Positions 47,990 to 57,180 of a stretch of 64,000 bases of DNA are shown here, piece after piece (position 1 is the stretch's first letter; every line of letters starts with the position of its first letter). A program made the position numbers and the translations under genes. The notes beneath the pieces are model-generated. The model did not search any database, had not been told where the DNA came from, and saw only the letters and a program-made list of their open reading frames with translations. Source of the stretch: Stutzerimonas stutzeri (GTDB lineage: Bacteria; Pseudomonadota; Gammaproteobacteria; Pseudomonadales; Pseudomonadaceae); assembly GCF_002890895.1 (NCBI RefSeq), contig NZ_POUL01000002.1:546575-610574 (forward strand), written 5' to 3'.

Positions 47990-49069
47990 TCAAGGATGCG
48001 GCACATCGTCCTTGCTGGCCGGTTCCTGCGCGACTTTGTTCTGCATGCGCGCCCGGTCATCCGCGTGGGTGTCCAGGCTGTGCTGTTCGCTCGCATGGCG
48101 GCGGTCGTATTGCAGCTCGATGAACATTGGAAAGTGATCCGACCCGATATCCGTCAGGCGCTTGATGCGCACGACGCGAAAGTGAGCACTGTGGAAGAAG
48201 TGATCCAGCGGCCAGCGCAGCAAGCGGTGCTGCGCATGAAAGGTGTTGAACATGCCGCGGCCGATGCGCGGATCGAGCAGGCCGCTGATCTTGCGGAACA
48301 GTCGCGTAGTCGGCGACCAGGCTACGTCGTTCAGGTCGCCAGTGATGATCACCGGTTCATCGGTCTGCTTGACGCTGCGCCCGACGATCAGCAGTTCGAC
48401 GTCACGTTCGGTGGACTCGTCGTTTTCGGTCGGGCTCGGCGGTGCCGGATGCAGGAAATGCATTCGCACGCCCAGCTCGTCATTGACCCGCAGCCGGGCG
48501 TGCATCGAGGGGATATTGTCCTGCACCAGGTAACTCAGCCGCTGATTCTCCAAGGGCAACCGCGAGAACACGTGCATGCCGTAGAGGTTGTCCAACGGAC
48601 AGCGGATGGAAAAGGGGTAGTCGTCGCTGAGGACCTGCAGCTGGTCCTCCCACCATTGGTCACTCTCGAGGGTGACCAATACATCCGGACGGTACTGTCT
48701 GACCAGAGCGATCAGGCGGTCGGCATGGCGGTTCGGGGTGAGCACATTGGAGGACAGGATACGAATCCGCAGGCCGTCGTCGTTCGGGTCGGCCCAGTCG
48801 GCCTCACAGCGCACCAACGGCGTGTATGGGCGTATCCACCACCACTGATAGGCCAGACACCCGAGCGTCGCGGGTGGCAGTAGCAGATTCCAGTAGTTGG
48901 AAAAATCCAGCAGTACGAGCTGAATCAGCAGCAGCACCAGCAACAACGCACCGATCTGCAACTTGGGGAAATCCCAGCCGCGTATCCACCAGCTCGGGTT
49001 GCTCCAGTATTGAATGAGAGTGACCGCCACGAATACCACCGTCACCCCAACCAGGATGCCTTGGGTCAT
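47990..49069 (-). CDS. Membrane-anchored endonuclease/exonuclease/phosphatase family protein
   Basis: 359 residues. Two or three N-terminal TM helices (about 4-22, 38-58 and 62-77) are followed by an EEP domain: LSSNVLTPNRHADRL, the metal Glu in VLVTLESDQWW, IITGDLNDVAWSPTT and the C-terminal IGSDHFPMFIEL. Such proteins may hydrolyse phosphodiesters or sugar phosphates in the periplasm; no substrate can be named. The His/Asp-rich, charged C-terminus (about 320-359) is divergent. Start ATG 49069. Confidence 0.85.
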   Translation of the reverse strand: MTQGILVGVTVVFVAVTLIQYWSNPSWWIRGWDFPKLQIGALLLVLLLIQLVLLDFSNYWNLLLPPATLGCLAYQWWWIRPYTPLVRCEADWADPNDDGLRIRILSSNVLTPNRHADRLIALVRQYRPDVLVTLESDQWWEDQLQVLSDDYPFSIRCPLDNLYGMHVFSRLPLENQRLSYLVQDNIPSMHARLRVNDELGVRMHFLHPAPPSPTENDESTERDVELLIVGRSVKQTDEPVIITGDLNDVAWSPTTRLFRKISGLLDPRIGRGMFNTFHAQHRLLRWPLDHFFHSAHFRVVRIKRLTDIGSDHFPMFIELQYDRRHASEQHSLDTHADDRARMQNKVAQEPASKDDVPHP

Positions 49070-49297
49070 GGCTTGCCCTCCACTGTTTGAGTCCAGTCCA
49101 TAGCTAGTTCGGATCGGCCTTCGCGCTGATTGTTCCTCTGCGCAGTAACGGCTGCCTGCCGGGCGGTCTGGAACCCGCCCGAACCGGGTCGCTCTACTGC
49201 CCAGTGCTTGACGATCTTTCCGCCCGTCATGCCGGCGCCGCCGCGACGGATGGCGAAATGTCGACAGCCCATGCGACTCAGCCGAGGAGACCCGACC

Positions 49298-50773
49298 ATG
49301 CCTGCGCTATCTGCAAAACCTGAATGCTGCTGGACTGCCAGCGCACCCCACTGCGAATTTCCGCCAGCGACTGGCCACAGCGAATGCGACGTCGTCGTGG
49401 TCGGCGCCGGCATCGTCGGGCTGAGCGCAGCCATGACCCTTTGCGAGACAGGCAAGAAAGTCGTGGTGCTCGAAGCGCGCGACGTCGGCCGGCAGGTCAC
49501 TGGTCGCTCGACCGCCAAGGTCACCACCCAGCACGCGCTCATCTACCGACACCTGATCGACACCTTTGGCCAGGACCTGGCGCAGTGCTACGCCGACGTC
49601 AACCGCGAAGCCGTGAACCGCATTCGTCAGTGGGTAGAGAGCCTGGAGATCGATTGTGACTACCAGCGCCAATCGGCCTTCGCCTATGCCTGTTCGGCCG
49701 ACGCCCGCGAAGCCATCGAGCGCGAGGCCGAGGCGGCACACTGTCTGGGGTTTGCAGCGCGTGTACTCGACCGTGCCCCCCTGCCCTTCGAGACCACCGG
49801 TGCGCTGGAATTTCCCGATCAGGCACAGTTCAATCCGACCAGCTACCTCGTCGGTCTCGCGGCGGCAGTACAGGCTCGCGGTGGGCAGATCCACCAGCAG
49901 ACCCGCGCCCAGAGCTTCGAGCGCAACGAGCGCTGGCAGATAGGCTTCGACGGCGGCACGATCCAGGCCGACCAGGTGATCATTGCCACGCACCTGCCGG
50001 TGGAGACGCCAATCGATATGGCCAGCCCCACTCAACCGCGCTGTCACGTGGCAATCGCCTTCCGGCCAGAGGATGGCGCCAGCCTCGACGGCATGTTCAT
50101 TGCCGTCGAAGAGCCGACTCATTCGATTCGCATGGGCCGCGACGAACACGGCCCGCTGCTGCTCGTGCTCGGACCGCGCTTCAACACCGGACAGGACGGC
50201 GACGTGGCGAAGCGCTTTGTCGATCTAGAGCAATGGGCGCGCAGCAACCTGCCGGTCGGTGAAGCGGTGTGGCGTTGGTGCAACGAGGATTACGACACGG
50301 CCGACCGCATGGCCTACGTTGGCGAAGCGGACCCCGAGCAGGCGCCCGGGCTGTTCATCGCGACCGGATTCAACGCTTGGGGCATCAGCAACGGCACCGC
50401 CGCCGGGCTCGGCATCGCTCGCCAGATAGTGACCGGACGCAGGCCATGGAAGACGCTTTTCGATCCCCAGCGTCCGTCGCCGGACGACTACAACCAGAGC
50501 ACTGAGAGTCAGTCGCAGGTCGATGATCTGGAGGCCATCGGCCCGGGCGAAGGCGGTGTGATCACCCGCGGCGATGAACAGATTGCGGTATGGCGCGACG
50601 ATGCCGGCGCGCTGCATGGCGTCTCCGCGGCCTGCACGCACATGGGCTGCAGCGTGACCTGGAACAACGCCGACCGCACCTGGGACTGCCCGTGCCACGG
50701 CTCAATCTTCCAGGCCGACGGCGAAGTCATTCACGGTCCGGCCACGCAGCCCCTGGCCAGCAAGCCGCTCTGA
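49298..50773 (+). CDS. FAD-dependent oxidoreductase with C-terminal Rieske domain
   Basis: 491 residues. The N-terminal DAO-type flavoprotein has the dinucleotide motif VVVVGAGIVGLSAA (about 32-45) and the ARDVGRQVTGRSTAKVT segment, and the C-terminal ~90 residues form a Rieske 2Fe-2S domain with CTHMGC and CPCHGS (Cys-His pairs). Similar single-chain FAD-Rieske proteins are widespread but poorly characterised; electrons would pass between an amine- or sugar-type substrate and an acceptor. The ATG at 49298 is chosen with GGAG 10 bases upstream; the longer frame from 49130 is unsupported. It stands alone. Confidence 0.87.
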   Translation: MPALSAKPECCWTASAPHCEFPPATGHSECDVVVVGAGIVGLSAAMTLCETGKKVVVLEARDVGRQVTGRSTAKVTTQHALIYRHLIDTFGQDLAQCYADVNREAVNRIRQWVESLEIDCDYQRQSAFAYACSADAREAIEREAEAAHCLGFAARVLDRAPLPFETTGALEFPDQAQFNPTSYLVGLAAAVQARGGQIHQQTRAQSFERNERWQIGFDGGTIQADQVIIATHLPVETPIDMASPTQPRCHVAIAFRPEDGASLDGMFIAVEEPTHSIRMGRDEHGPLLLVLGPRFNTGQDGDVAKRFVDLEQWARSNLPVGEAVWRWCNEDYDTADRMAYVGEADPEQAPGLFIATGFNAWGISNGTAAGLGIARQIVTGRRPWKTLFDPQRPSPDDYNQSTESQSQVDDLEAIGPGEGGVITRGDEQIAVWRDDAGALHGVSAACTHMGCSVTWNNADRTWDCPCHGSIFQADGEVIHGPATQPLASKPL

Positions 50774-51150
50774 CGCATCAGGGGCATTTGTAAGCCGAAG
50801 CACGCTCGGAAGCGGCTTCGGCTGGCTGACATTGCTCTCGTTGGCGAACACAGCTCGTTTGCAGAGGCGATGCATAGCCTTGAGGCGCTGCTGGACGGCT
50901 AGGTGACTATTGGCTGGTAAGCCATAGATAACCTTCTGACATACATCGCCCGTGCATTTTTACCTGATCTGAGGGCATCCTTTCGCACATAGGTTCGTGC
51001 CACCCGGAGACGCTGTTCGGTGTCCGGATCGCGAGAGTCTGTTCGCCGAAGCGACCTGAGCAAGCCGATCCGCTGTCCGCATACAGAAAAACTGTAACGC
51101 TGGGCCGCGGCACGGCTCCAATGGACACCACTTTAAGAGTAGCGATCGCC
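50774..51150 (+). other. 377-base gap before the ArsS gene
   Basis: No gene is clear. A hairpin (AGCCGAAG at 50793-50800 with CTTCGGCT at 50816-50823) follows the FAD-Rieske stop and may terminate it. From about 50825 to 50902 one frame reads like a protein tail (ADIALVGEHSSFAEAM...) ending in TAG, but it lacks a start and may be a fragment. The rest shows nothing I can name. Confidence 0.5.
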
Positions 51151-52128
51151 ATGCATGCCACGCTTCCTCTTCTCAACGCCCTGGCGTTTCCCCCGATCAG
51201 TCGTGGGTCGCTGGAGGCCTTGCAGGTCAACCTGACCTACCGCTGCAATCAGCGCTGTTTGCATTGCCATGTGAACGCCGGGCCGACGCGCACGGAGGCA
51301 ATGACCGATGAAAGCCTGAGCCTTTTGCATGAGGTAATCGACGCGCACCCGGTGCACACACTCGACCTAACCGGTGGCGCGCCGGAGATGCACCCTCGTT
51401 TTCGCGAGATAGTCATCCATGCGCGGCGAGAGGGGTTGCGGGTGATCGACCGTTGCAACCTGACCATCCTGAGCGAACCGGGATACGAAGATCTGGCTAA
51501 GTTCCTTGCCGACCAGGGCGTTGAGATCACCGCCTCCCTGCCCTGCTACTCGCGTGAAAACGTCGACAAGCAACGCGGCGACGGCGTGTTCGAAGCCAGC
51601 ATCGCCGGGCTACGAAAACTCAACCATCTCGGCTACGGAGCCGAGGGCAGTGATCGCATCCTCAATCTGGTCTACAACCCCCAAGGCCCCAGCCTGCCAC
51701 CCCCGCAGAACCAGCTCGAGGCCGACTACAAGAGCCACCTGGGGCAAGACTTCGACATTCGTTTCAATCACCTGCTGACGATTACCAACCAACCCATCGC
51801 CCGTTTCGGCAGCACCCTGATCAGCAAGGGCCAATTCGGTGATTACATGCAGCTGCTGCGCGACAGCTACCGGCCGGCGAATCTCGGCGCGTTGATGTGC
51901 CGCAGCCTGATCAGCGTGGATTGGCAGGGCTATTTGTATGACTGCGACTTCAACCAGATGCTCGACCTGCCAATGGCCATGCCCGAGCTGATCGGTCGCG
52001 ACCGACCACACTTGCGCAACCTGCTGCAGACGACGAGCCTCAACGGCAACGCCATCGTCACGCGTGACCATTGCTACGCCTGCACCGCCGGGCAAGGCTC
52101 GAGCTGCGGTGGCAGCCTGAGCGATTAG
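51151..52128 (+). CDS. arsS: Arsenosugar-type radical SAM protein ArsS
   Basis: 325 residues. The radical SAM cluster motif is CNQRCLHC (Cys32, 36, 39), followed by LDLTGGAPEMHPRF and a C-terminal Cys cluster CYACTAGQGSSCGG matching the DUF3641 region of ArsS. The known reaction is transfer of an adenosyl group to dimethylarsinous acid to make the arsenosugar precursor. No arsenic methyltransferase is nearby, so another substrate is possible. Starts 51121 and 51151 both fit; the second is used because homology begins there. It heads a cluster with a flavoprotein fusion and two glycosyltransferases. Confidence 0.88.
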   Translation: MHATLPLLNALAFPPISRGSLEALQVNLTYRCNQRCLHCHVNAGPTRTEAMTDESLSLLHEVIDAHPVHTLDLTGGAPEMHPRFREIVIHARREGLRVIDRCNLTILSEPGYEDLAKFLADQGVEITASLPCYSRENVDKQRGDGVFEASIAGLRKLNHLGYGAEGSDRILNLVYNPQGPSLPPPQNQLEADYKSHLGQDFDIRFNHLLTITNQPIARFGSTLISKGQFGDYMQLLRDSYRPANLGALMCRSLISVDWQGYLYDCDFNQMLDLPMAMPELIGRDRPHLRNLLQTTSLNGNAIVTRDHCYACTAGQGSSCGGSLSD

Positions 52129-52192
52129 AGGTAAGGCGCAATAGCAAGCGGCTGGACTAGCCGACCAGGCCTCAATGAACGGAGACGCAAGG

Positions 52193-54343
52193 ATGAACAG
52201 CCGCAAAGTGGCCTTGATAGCCTTGGTTCTGGTCCTGCTGGCAGGCTTCTTCGTATTCGATATCGGCCAGTACCTCAATCTCGATGCGCTCAAGGCGCAG
52301 CAGGCGGCGCTTGATGCGCAGGTGCAGGCTCACCCCTGGATCGCTGGCAGCGTATTCTTCATCGTCTATGTGTTGGTTACCGCGCTATCCCTGCCTGGCG
52401 CGGCGCTGATGACGCTAGTGGGTGGCGCACTGTTCGGCCTGCTGGGCGGCACCTTGCTGGCCTCCTTTGCGTCGACACTGGGGGCGACTCTGGCGATGCT
52501 GCTCAGCCGCTACCTCCTCCGCGACTGGGTACAAACACGCTTCCAACAGCGACTCGCGAAAATCGACCAGGGGATCGAGCGCGAAGGCGCCAGCTATCTG
52601 TTTGCCTTACGTCTGGTGCCGGTCTTTCCCTTCTTCCTGATCAATCTGACGATGGGCCTTACGCGACTGCCCGTCCGGACATTCTGGTGGGTCAGTCAGC
52701 TGGGGATGCTCCCCGGCACCCTGGTCTATGTAAATGCCGGACGCGAGCTTGGTCAGCTGGAATCACTTGGCGGAATTCTCTCGCCGGGCCTGATCGGCGC
52801 CTTCGTCCTGTTGGGGCTGTTGCCCGTCCTGTCGCGCAAGGCGCTGGACGGGTTCAAAGCGCGCAAGGTGTACGCCGGTTGGGATAAGCCTCGTCATTTT
52901 GACCGCAATCTGGTGGTCATCGGCGCGGGGTCCGGGGGCCTGGTCAGCGCCTATATCGCCGCAGCCGTAAAAGCCAAGGTCACCCTGATCGAAAAACACA
53001 AGATGGGTGGCGATTGCCTGAATACCGGCTGCGTGCCTTCGAAGGCGCTGATCCGTTCGGCGAGACTGGCCAGCGATCTGAAGAAAGCCGAACAGCTGGG
53101 CTTCAAGCCAATCGACGCCGAACTGGACTTTGCCGCGGTCATGGCGCGTATTCAGCGCGTAATTGCCACGGTCGAGCCGCACGATTCAGTCGAGCGGTAC
53201 ACCGGGCTCGGTGTCGAGGTGATTGAGGGCGAGGCGCGGATCACTTCGCCGTGGACGGTTGAGGTCAACGGCCAGCGAATCACCACCCGCGCCATCGTCA
53301 TCGCCACCGGCGCGGGGCCAACGGTGCCGAGCATCCCCGGTATCGAGCAGGTTGCGCCGCTCACCTCGGATACGGTGTGGGCGCTGCGCGAGCAGCCGAA
53401 ACGGCTGCTGGTGCTCGGCGGCGGGCCAATCGGTTGCGAGTTGGCCCAGGCTTTTCAGCGTCTCGGCTGCCAGGTCACACTGGTGCAGCGCAACGAGCGC
53501 CTGCTACCCCGTGAGGACGCCGATGCCAGCGCCGCAGTACTGGCGGGCTTGCGTGCTGACGGCGTGGATGTGCGTCTGGGGCACAACGCTGAACGCTTCA
53601 CGGAGGGACAGCGGCAGCTCGTCTGTCGCAGTCTTGATAGCGACGGCGAAGTGGTTATTGAGTTTGACCAAGTGCTGCTGGCGCTGGGCCGCACCGCCAA
53701 TATCAAGGGTTTTGGTGTCGAGGAGTTGCGGTTGGAGGTGCGGAAAAACGGCACCCTCGCCACCGATGATTACCTGGCTACTCGCTTCCCCAACATCTAC
53801 GCCGTCGGCGACGTGACCGGGCCTTTTCAGTTCACCCATGTGTCCTCTCACCAAGCTTGGTACGGCGCAGTGAACGGGCTCTTCGGCGAGTTCAAACGCT
53901 TCAAAGTGGACTATCGCGTGATTCCTTGGGCGACCTTTACTGACCCGGAAGTGGCACATGTCGGGCTCAACGAACGGGAGGCGAAGGCTCAGGGTGTCCC
54001 CTATGAAGTCACCCGCTTCAGCATCGATGAGCTTGATCGCGCCATTGCCGACGAGGCCACGCATGGCTATATCAAAGTGCTGACGGTGCCAGGCAAGGAC
54101 CAGATTCTCGGCACCACCATCGTCGGCGAGCATGCGGGTGACCTGATCACCGAATACGTCTCGGCGATGAAACACGGTTTGGGTCTGAACAAGATTCTCG
54201 GCACCATCCACATCTACCCGACACTGGCCGAAGCCAACAAGTTTGTCGCAGGCGAATGGAAACGTGCTCATGCACCGACCACGGTGCTGCGCTGGGTCGC
54301 GCGGTTTCATCGCTGGCGACGTGGCGGCAGCGCGGATTCGTAA
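52193..54343 (+). CDS. TVP38/TMEM64 (VTT) membrane domain fused to FAD/NAD disulfide oxidoreductase
   Basis: 716 residues. Residues 1 to about 215 are a DedA/VTT-type membrane domain with about five helices. From about 235 the chain is a pyridine nucleotide-disulfide oxidoreductase like mercuric reductase: FAD motif VIGAGSGGLVSAYIAAA, redox pair CLNTGC (Cys275, Cys280), NAD motif LVLGGGPIGCELAQAF, and the C-terminal dimerisation domain with LNKILGTIHIYPTL. No extra N-terminal metal-binding domain is seen. It follows arsS by 64 bases. ATG 52193 is used (GGAG 8 bases upstream); an in-frame start 18 bases earlier is possible. Confidence 0.9.
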   Translation: MNSRKVALIALVLVLLAGFFVFDIGQYLNLDALKAQQAALDAQVQAHPWIAGSVFFIVYVLVTALSLPGAALMTLVGGALFGLLGGTLLASFASTLGATLAMLLSRYLLRDWVQTRFQQRLAKIDQGIEREGASYLFALRLVPVFPFFLINLTMGLTRLPVRTFWWVSQLGMLPGTLVYVNAGRELGQLESLGGILSPGLIGAFVLLGLLPVLSRKALDGFKARKVYAGWDKPRHFDRNLVVIGAGSGGLVSAYIAAAVKAKVTLIEKHKMGGDCLNTGCVPSKALIRSARLASDLKKAEQLGFKPIDAELDFAAVMARIQRVIATVEPHDSVERYTGLGVEVIEGEARITSPWTVEVNGQRITTRAIVIATGAGPTVPSIPGIEQVAPLTSDTVWALREQPKRLLVLGGGPIGCELAQAFQRLGCQVTLVQRNERLLPREDADASAAVLAGLRADGVDVRLGHNAERFTEGQRQLVCRSLDSDGEVVIEFDQVLLALGRTANIKGFGVEELRLEVRKNGTLATDDYLATRFPNIYAVGDVTGPFQFTHVSSHQAWYGAVNGLFGEFKRFKVDYRVIPWATFTDPEVAHVGLNEREAKAQGVPYEVTRFSIDELDRAIADEATHGYIKVLTVPGKDQILGTTIVGEHAGDLITEYVSAMKHGLGLNKILGTIHIYPTLAEANKFVAGEWKRAHAPTTVLRWVARFHRWRRGGSADS

Positions 54344-54588
54344 TGACCATGGCAAAGCGCGGTTCAAGTCCGCGTAAACAGAAACGGCACCATCACTTTG
54401 TTTGTGTAGGTAAAGCAGCGGATGAAACTTAACGGCTAGCCGCTGGACCTTACACCGATTGCCCGACAGTGCAGATCCAAAGACACCTTCAACGCCTCGC
54501 TGCAACGATCGGCAGAGCGGCCTCTCCAAACCGAATATAACCGCAGCGCCGAGATGTGCCGCATCCGACGCCCCCAACGAGCCACTTG

Positions 54589-55275
54589 ATGACTACAAAG
54601 CAAACCCTTCCAACCGACGCAGCGCTGGTCCTCATCTGCAAGAGGCCTGCCCTTGGCCACGGCAAACAGCGCCTGGCCGCGCAGATCGGCGTCGAGCGAG
54701 CCTTGAATATCGCCGAGCATCTGCTGGATTGCGCACTGGAAGACCTGCGCAGCTGGTCTGGGCCGGTCGTCATTGCCCCCGATCAGAGGGATGCGTGTGA
54801 CTGGGCCACTCAGCTGATGCCGCAGGCTCTGTGTCTGGCGCAGACTGCCGGCAATCTGGGCGAACGAATCAACAACCTGGACCACAGCTTGCGCGGCCTC
54901 GGCCACCGGCGGCTCCTGTACATCGGAAGCGACGCCCCGGCGCTCACACCGGCTGACTATCAGCGGGTACACGCTGCGTTGGAGACACGCGATACGGTGC
55001 TCGTGGCTGCGCGGGACGGCGGGGTGGTGCTGATGGCGTCGAACCTGCCCTGGCCGGATCTGGCTGACCTGCCTTGGAGCACGCCTGAGCTGGGTCACGC
55101 ACTGGCGGAGGCGTGCCATCGAGCCGGCCATTCGGTCTCGTTCAGCGGTGCATCATTCGATATCGACGAACAAGCGGACCTGCACTTTGCAACCCAAGCG
55201 CTCGCCGATGACCCCCGGGCAGCGAGGCGAAGACTGCTACAGACGCTGAACACTCTTGAGGGACGACAAGCGTGA
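54589..55275 (+). CDS. TIGR04282/DUF2064 glycosyltransferase of arsenosugar-type clusters
   Basis: 228 residues with a GT-A-like fold typical of DUF2064: VLICKRPALGHGKQRLAAQIG near the start (a nucleotidyl-binding motif) and LYIGSDAPALTPADYQ with the metal-binding SDAP. Such proteins are annotated as arsenosugar-biosynthesis-associated glycosyltransferases; their donor and acceptor are unknown. ATG 54589 starts at the family N-terminus. It is followed directly by a second glycosyltransferase whose GTG overlaps its stop. Confidence 0.83.
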   Translation: MTTKQTLPTDAALVLICKRPALGHGKQRLAAQIGVERALNIAEHLLDCALEDLRSWSGPVVIAPDQRDACDWATQLMPQALCLAQTAGNLGERINNLDHSLRGLGHRRLLYIGSDAPALTPADYQRVHAALETRDTVLVAARDGGVVLMASNLPWPDLADLPWSTPELGHALAEACHRAGHSVSFSGASFDIDEQADLHFATQALADDPRAARRRLLQTLNTLEGRQA

Positions 55276-55982
55276 GCTCATCAGGGATCAGCGTGATCAT
55301 TCCGTGCCTGCACGACGAAGACCGCCTTGAGCGGCTGCTTCTTCAATTGCGCCTGACAGAGTCAGAAACAGAAATACCGCTGCAAATCGTCGTAGTGGAT
55401 GCGGCTGTCAGCGAGCGATGCCAAGCGCTGTGCCGGAGCAACGATGCGCTGTGGTCATCGGCAACGCCGTCGAGAGGCGAGCAGTTACGCCAGGGAGCCG
55501 CGCTCTCTGTGTATGAGACCCTCTGGTTTCTGCATGCCGACGCCGATCTGGGGCGTCAGGCACTGATGGCCGTAAGCGAGGCCATAGAGGAAGGTGCTAC
55601 GGGAGGCTACTTCACCTTGCGCTTCAGCGACACCAACTGTTGGCAGGGCCGCTTGATCGAACGCCTGGTGGCGTGGCGAAACCGGGTCGGCGTGCCTTAT
55701 GGTGATCAGGGCATCTTCGCCCGGCGCACGGCCTATTTCGCCGCTGGACAACATGCGCCCTGGCCGCTTTTCGAGGAAGTGCCCCTGGTCAAAGGATTGC
55801 GCCAGCAGGGAATTTTTCAGCGCCTCGAGCATGGCCTTGGGGTCAGCTCACGCCGCTGGCAACGTGACGGCTGGTGGCGCCGCGCCGGTCGAAACCGCCT
55901 GTTAGCCATTGCGTTCATGCTCAAGCTGTCGCCCTTCACGCTGGCGCGGCTGTATGCCAGAAAAACAGTCCCGAAACGGTAA
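55272..55982 (+). CDS. TIGR04283 family glycosyltransferase (GT2)
   Basis: 236 residues, GT2 fold. It starts with SVIIPCLHDEDRLERLL, then VVVDAA and LWFLHADADLG, whose Asp residues replace the usual DxD, and GVPYGDQGIFARR, diagnostic of the TIGR04283 family. The GTG at 55272 overlaps the previous stop (GTGA), so the two transferases are probably made together and may act in sequence. Substrate not known. Confidence 0.87.
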   Translation: MSSSGISVIIPCLHDEDRLERLLLQLRLTESETEIPLQIVVVDAAVSERCQALCRSNDALWSSATPSRGEQLRQGAALSVYETLWFLHADADLGRQALMAVSEAIEEGATGGYFTLRFSDTNCWQGRLIERLVAWRNRVGVPYGDQGIFARRTAYFAAGQHAPWPLFEEVPLVKGLRQQGIFQRLEHGLGVSSRRWQRDGWWRRAGRNRLLAIAFMLKLSPFTLARLYARKTVPKR

Positions 55983-56005
55983 CTGCCACTGACACGCCAA
56001 AGGGA

Positions 56006-56257
56006 TTAGGCGGTCGCCTGCTCCAACCACCCGAGTAGCTGAATGGCCTCCTGTTCAGAGTCTCCACAAACCTCACGATCGGCCTGAAACTGACTACAAA
56101 CAGCAGGCCTGGACGATAGGCCGAATAGCCCGCAGAGGTTTCGCTCGGAAAGATGCAGGCAGCGCTCACCCGCCGGTTTGCCAGCAGGCATACCGGGAAT
56201 CGGTGAACTGATTGAAGGGGCAATACAACAAGCACCGCAACCGGGACGGCAATTCAT
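56006..56257 (-). CDS. YkgJ-type cysteine cluster protein
   Basis: 83 residues. MNCRPGCGACCIAPSISSPIPGMPAGKPAGERCLHLSERNLCGLF carries the CxxxCGxCC and later Cys residues of the YkgJ zinc/iron-binding family (eight Cys in all). Function unknown, probably metal-binding. It converges with the glycosyltransferase gene, 23 bases away, and is divergent from the DUF486 gene. Confidence 0.88.
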   Translation of the reverse strand: MNCRPGCGACCIAPSISSPIPGMPAGKPAGERCLHLSERNLCGLFGLSSRPAVCSQFQADREVCGDSEQEAIQLLGWLEQATA

Positions 56258-56281
56258 TTCAACGTCCGAAATGAAATAACG

Positions 56282-56307
56282 GGGGCGGCGATCATAATCG
56301 CCGCCCC
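56282..56307 (-). terminator. GC-rich hairpin between YkgJ-type and DUF486 genes
   Basis: GGGGCGGCGAT pairs with ATCGCCGCCCC around a 4-base loop, 11 perfect pairs. It lies between two divergent genes, 24 bases ahead of the minus-strand start, and on the minus strand is followed by a T-rich tail (CGTTATTTCATTT). It may end an unseen transcript or structure the YkgJ leader. Confidence 0.5.
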
Positions 56308-56399
56308 GGCAAAAGGCACTAGCGTTGCGCAGCGTTCGTCAGATACTTGCGAGACCCTATCCAGGGCCAATAGGATTCGCCACCGCCCCGGAGTGTCCT

Positions 56400-56741
56400 A
56401 TGCCTATCTGGATTCAAACCGCTGCACTGCTTTGCGTTTCCAACCTGTTCATGACCTTCGCCTGGTACGGCCATCTGAAGACGCTCAACGGTAAACCCTG
56501 GCTGATAGCCGCGTTGATCAGCTGGAGCATCGCCCTGTTTGAATACCTGATCATGGTGCCGGCCAATCGCATCGGTTACACCGAGCTGTCGATCGGTCAG
56601 CTGAAGATCATGCAGGAAGTCATCACCCTTGCCATCTTCGTGCCGTTCAGCGTGCTGTACATGCAGCAACCGTTGAAGCTCGACTACCTGTGGGCCGGGT
56701 TGTGTTTGCTGGGGGCGGTTTATTTCATCTTTCGCGCATAG
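56400..56741 (+). CDS. DUF486 (DMT-superfamily) membrane protein
   Basis: 113 residues with four TM helices (about 5-24, 32-52, 68-88 and 94-111). AWYGHLK, WSIALFEYLIMVPANRIGY and LSIGQLKIMQEVITLAIFVPFS are diagnostic of DUF486. The half-size transporter-like fold suggests a dimer; the substrate is unknown. GGAGTG lies 6 bases before the ATG. Confidence 0.87.
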   Translation: MPIWIQTAALLCVSNLFMTFAWYGHLKTLNGKPWLIAALISWSIALFEYLIMVPANRIGYTELSIGQLKIMQEVITLAIFVPFSVLYMQQPLKLDYLWAGLCLLGAVYFIFRA

Positions 56742-56856
56742 CAGCCGTTTCGACGGGTATTTCCGCACTTTGCCATGCCGCAATACGACCTGATGACGGC
56801 GTTCAGCGGCTTCGGCATACTGGCCGCCCTTTCCCCACCCCTTAGAGATTTTCCGA

Positions 56857-57138
56857 ATGTTCAAGGTCAACGAATACTTCGACGGCACCGTCAAATCCAT
56901 CGCCTTTGACATGGCAGCAGGCCCGGCTACCATCGGCGTCATGGCGCCCGGCGATTATGAGTTCGGCACGAATCAGTTGGAAGTTATGCACGTGGTCGCT
57001 GGCAGCCTCGACGTGAAACTGCCGGGAAGCGAAAACTACGAAACTTTCGGCGCTGGCACCCAGTTCACCGTACCGGCCAACAGCAAGTTTCAGCTGAAAG
57101 TAGCCGAGGCGACTGCCTACTTGTGTGAGTACCGCTAA
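56857..57138 (+). CDS. ppnP: Pyrimidine/purine nucleoside phosphorylase PpnP
   Basis: 93 residues of the cupin-fold DUF1255 family (E. coli YaiE/PpnP), which phosphorylyses several nucleosides. The chain matches throughout: [30 protein letters not shown] [21 protein letters not shown] and [13 protein letters not shown]. Length is standard. Single gene. Confidence 0.93.
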   Translation: MFKVNEYFDGTVKSIAFDMAAGPATIGVMAPGDYEFGTNQLEVMHVVAGSLDVKLPGSENYETFGAGTQFTVPANSKFQLKVAEATAYLCEYR

Positions 57139-57180
57139 GCGGCAGATTTGATACGCGGCAATCCGGGCTTTTGTTGCGGT

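Noticed and set aside
50825..50902. Short protein-like tail ADIALVGEHSSFAEAM... before arsS
   Set aside because: No start codon or ribosome-binding site, about 40 residues after an upstream stop; could be a gene remnant but cannot be supported.
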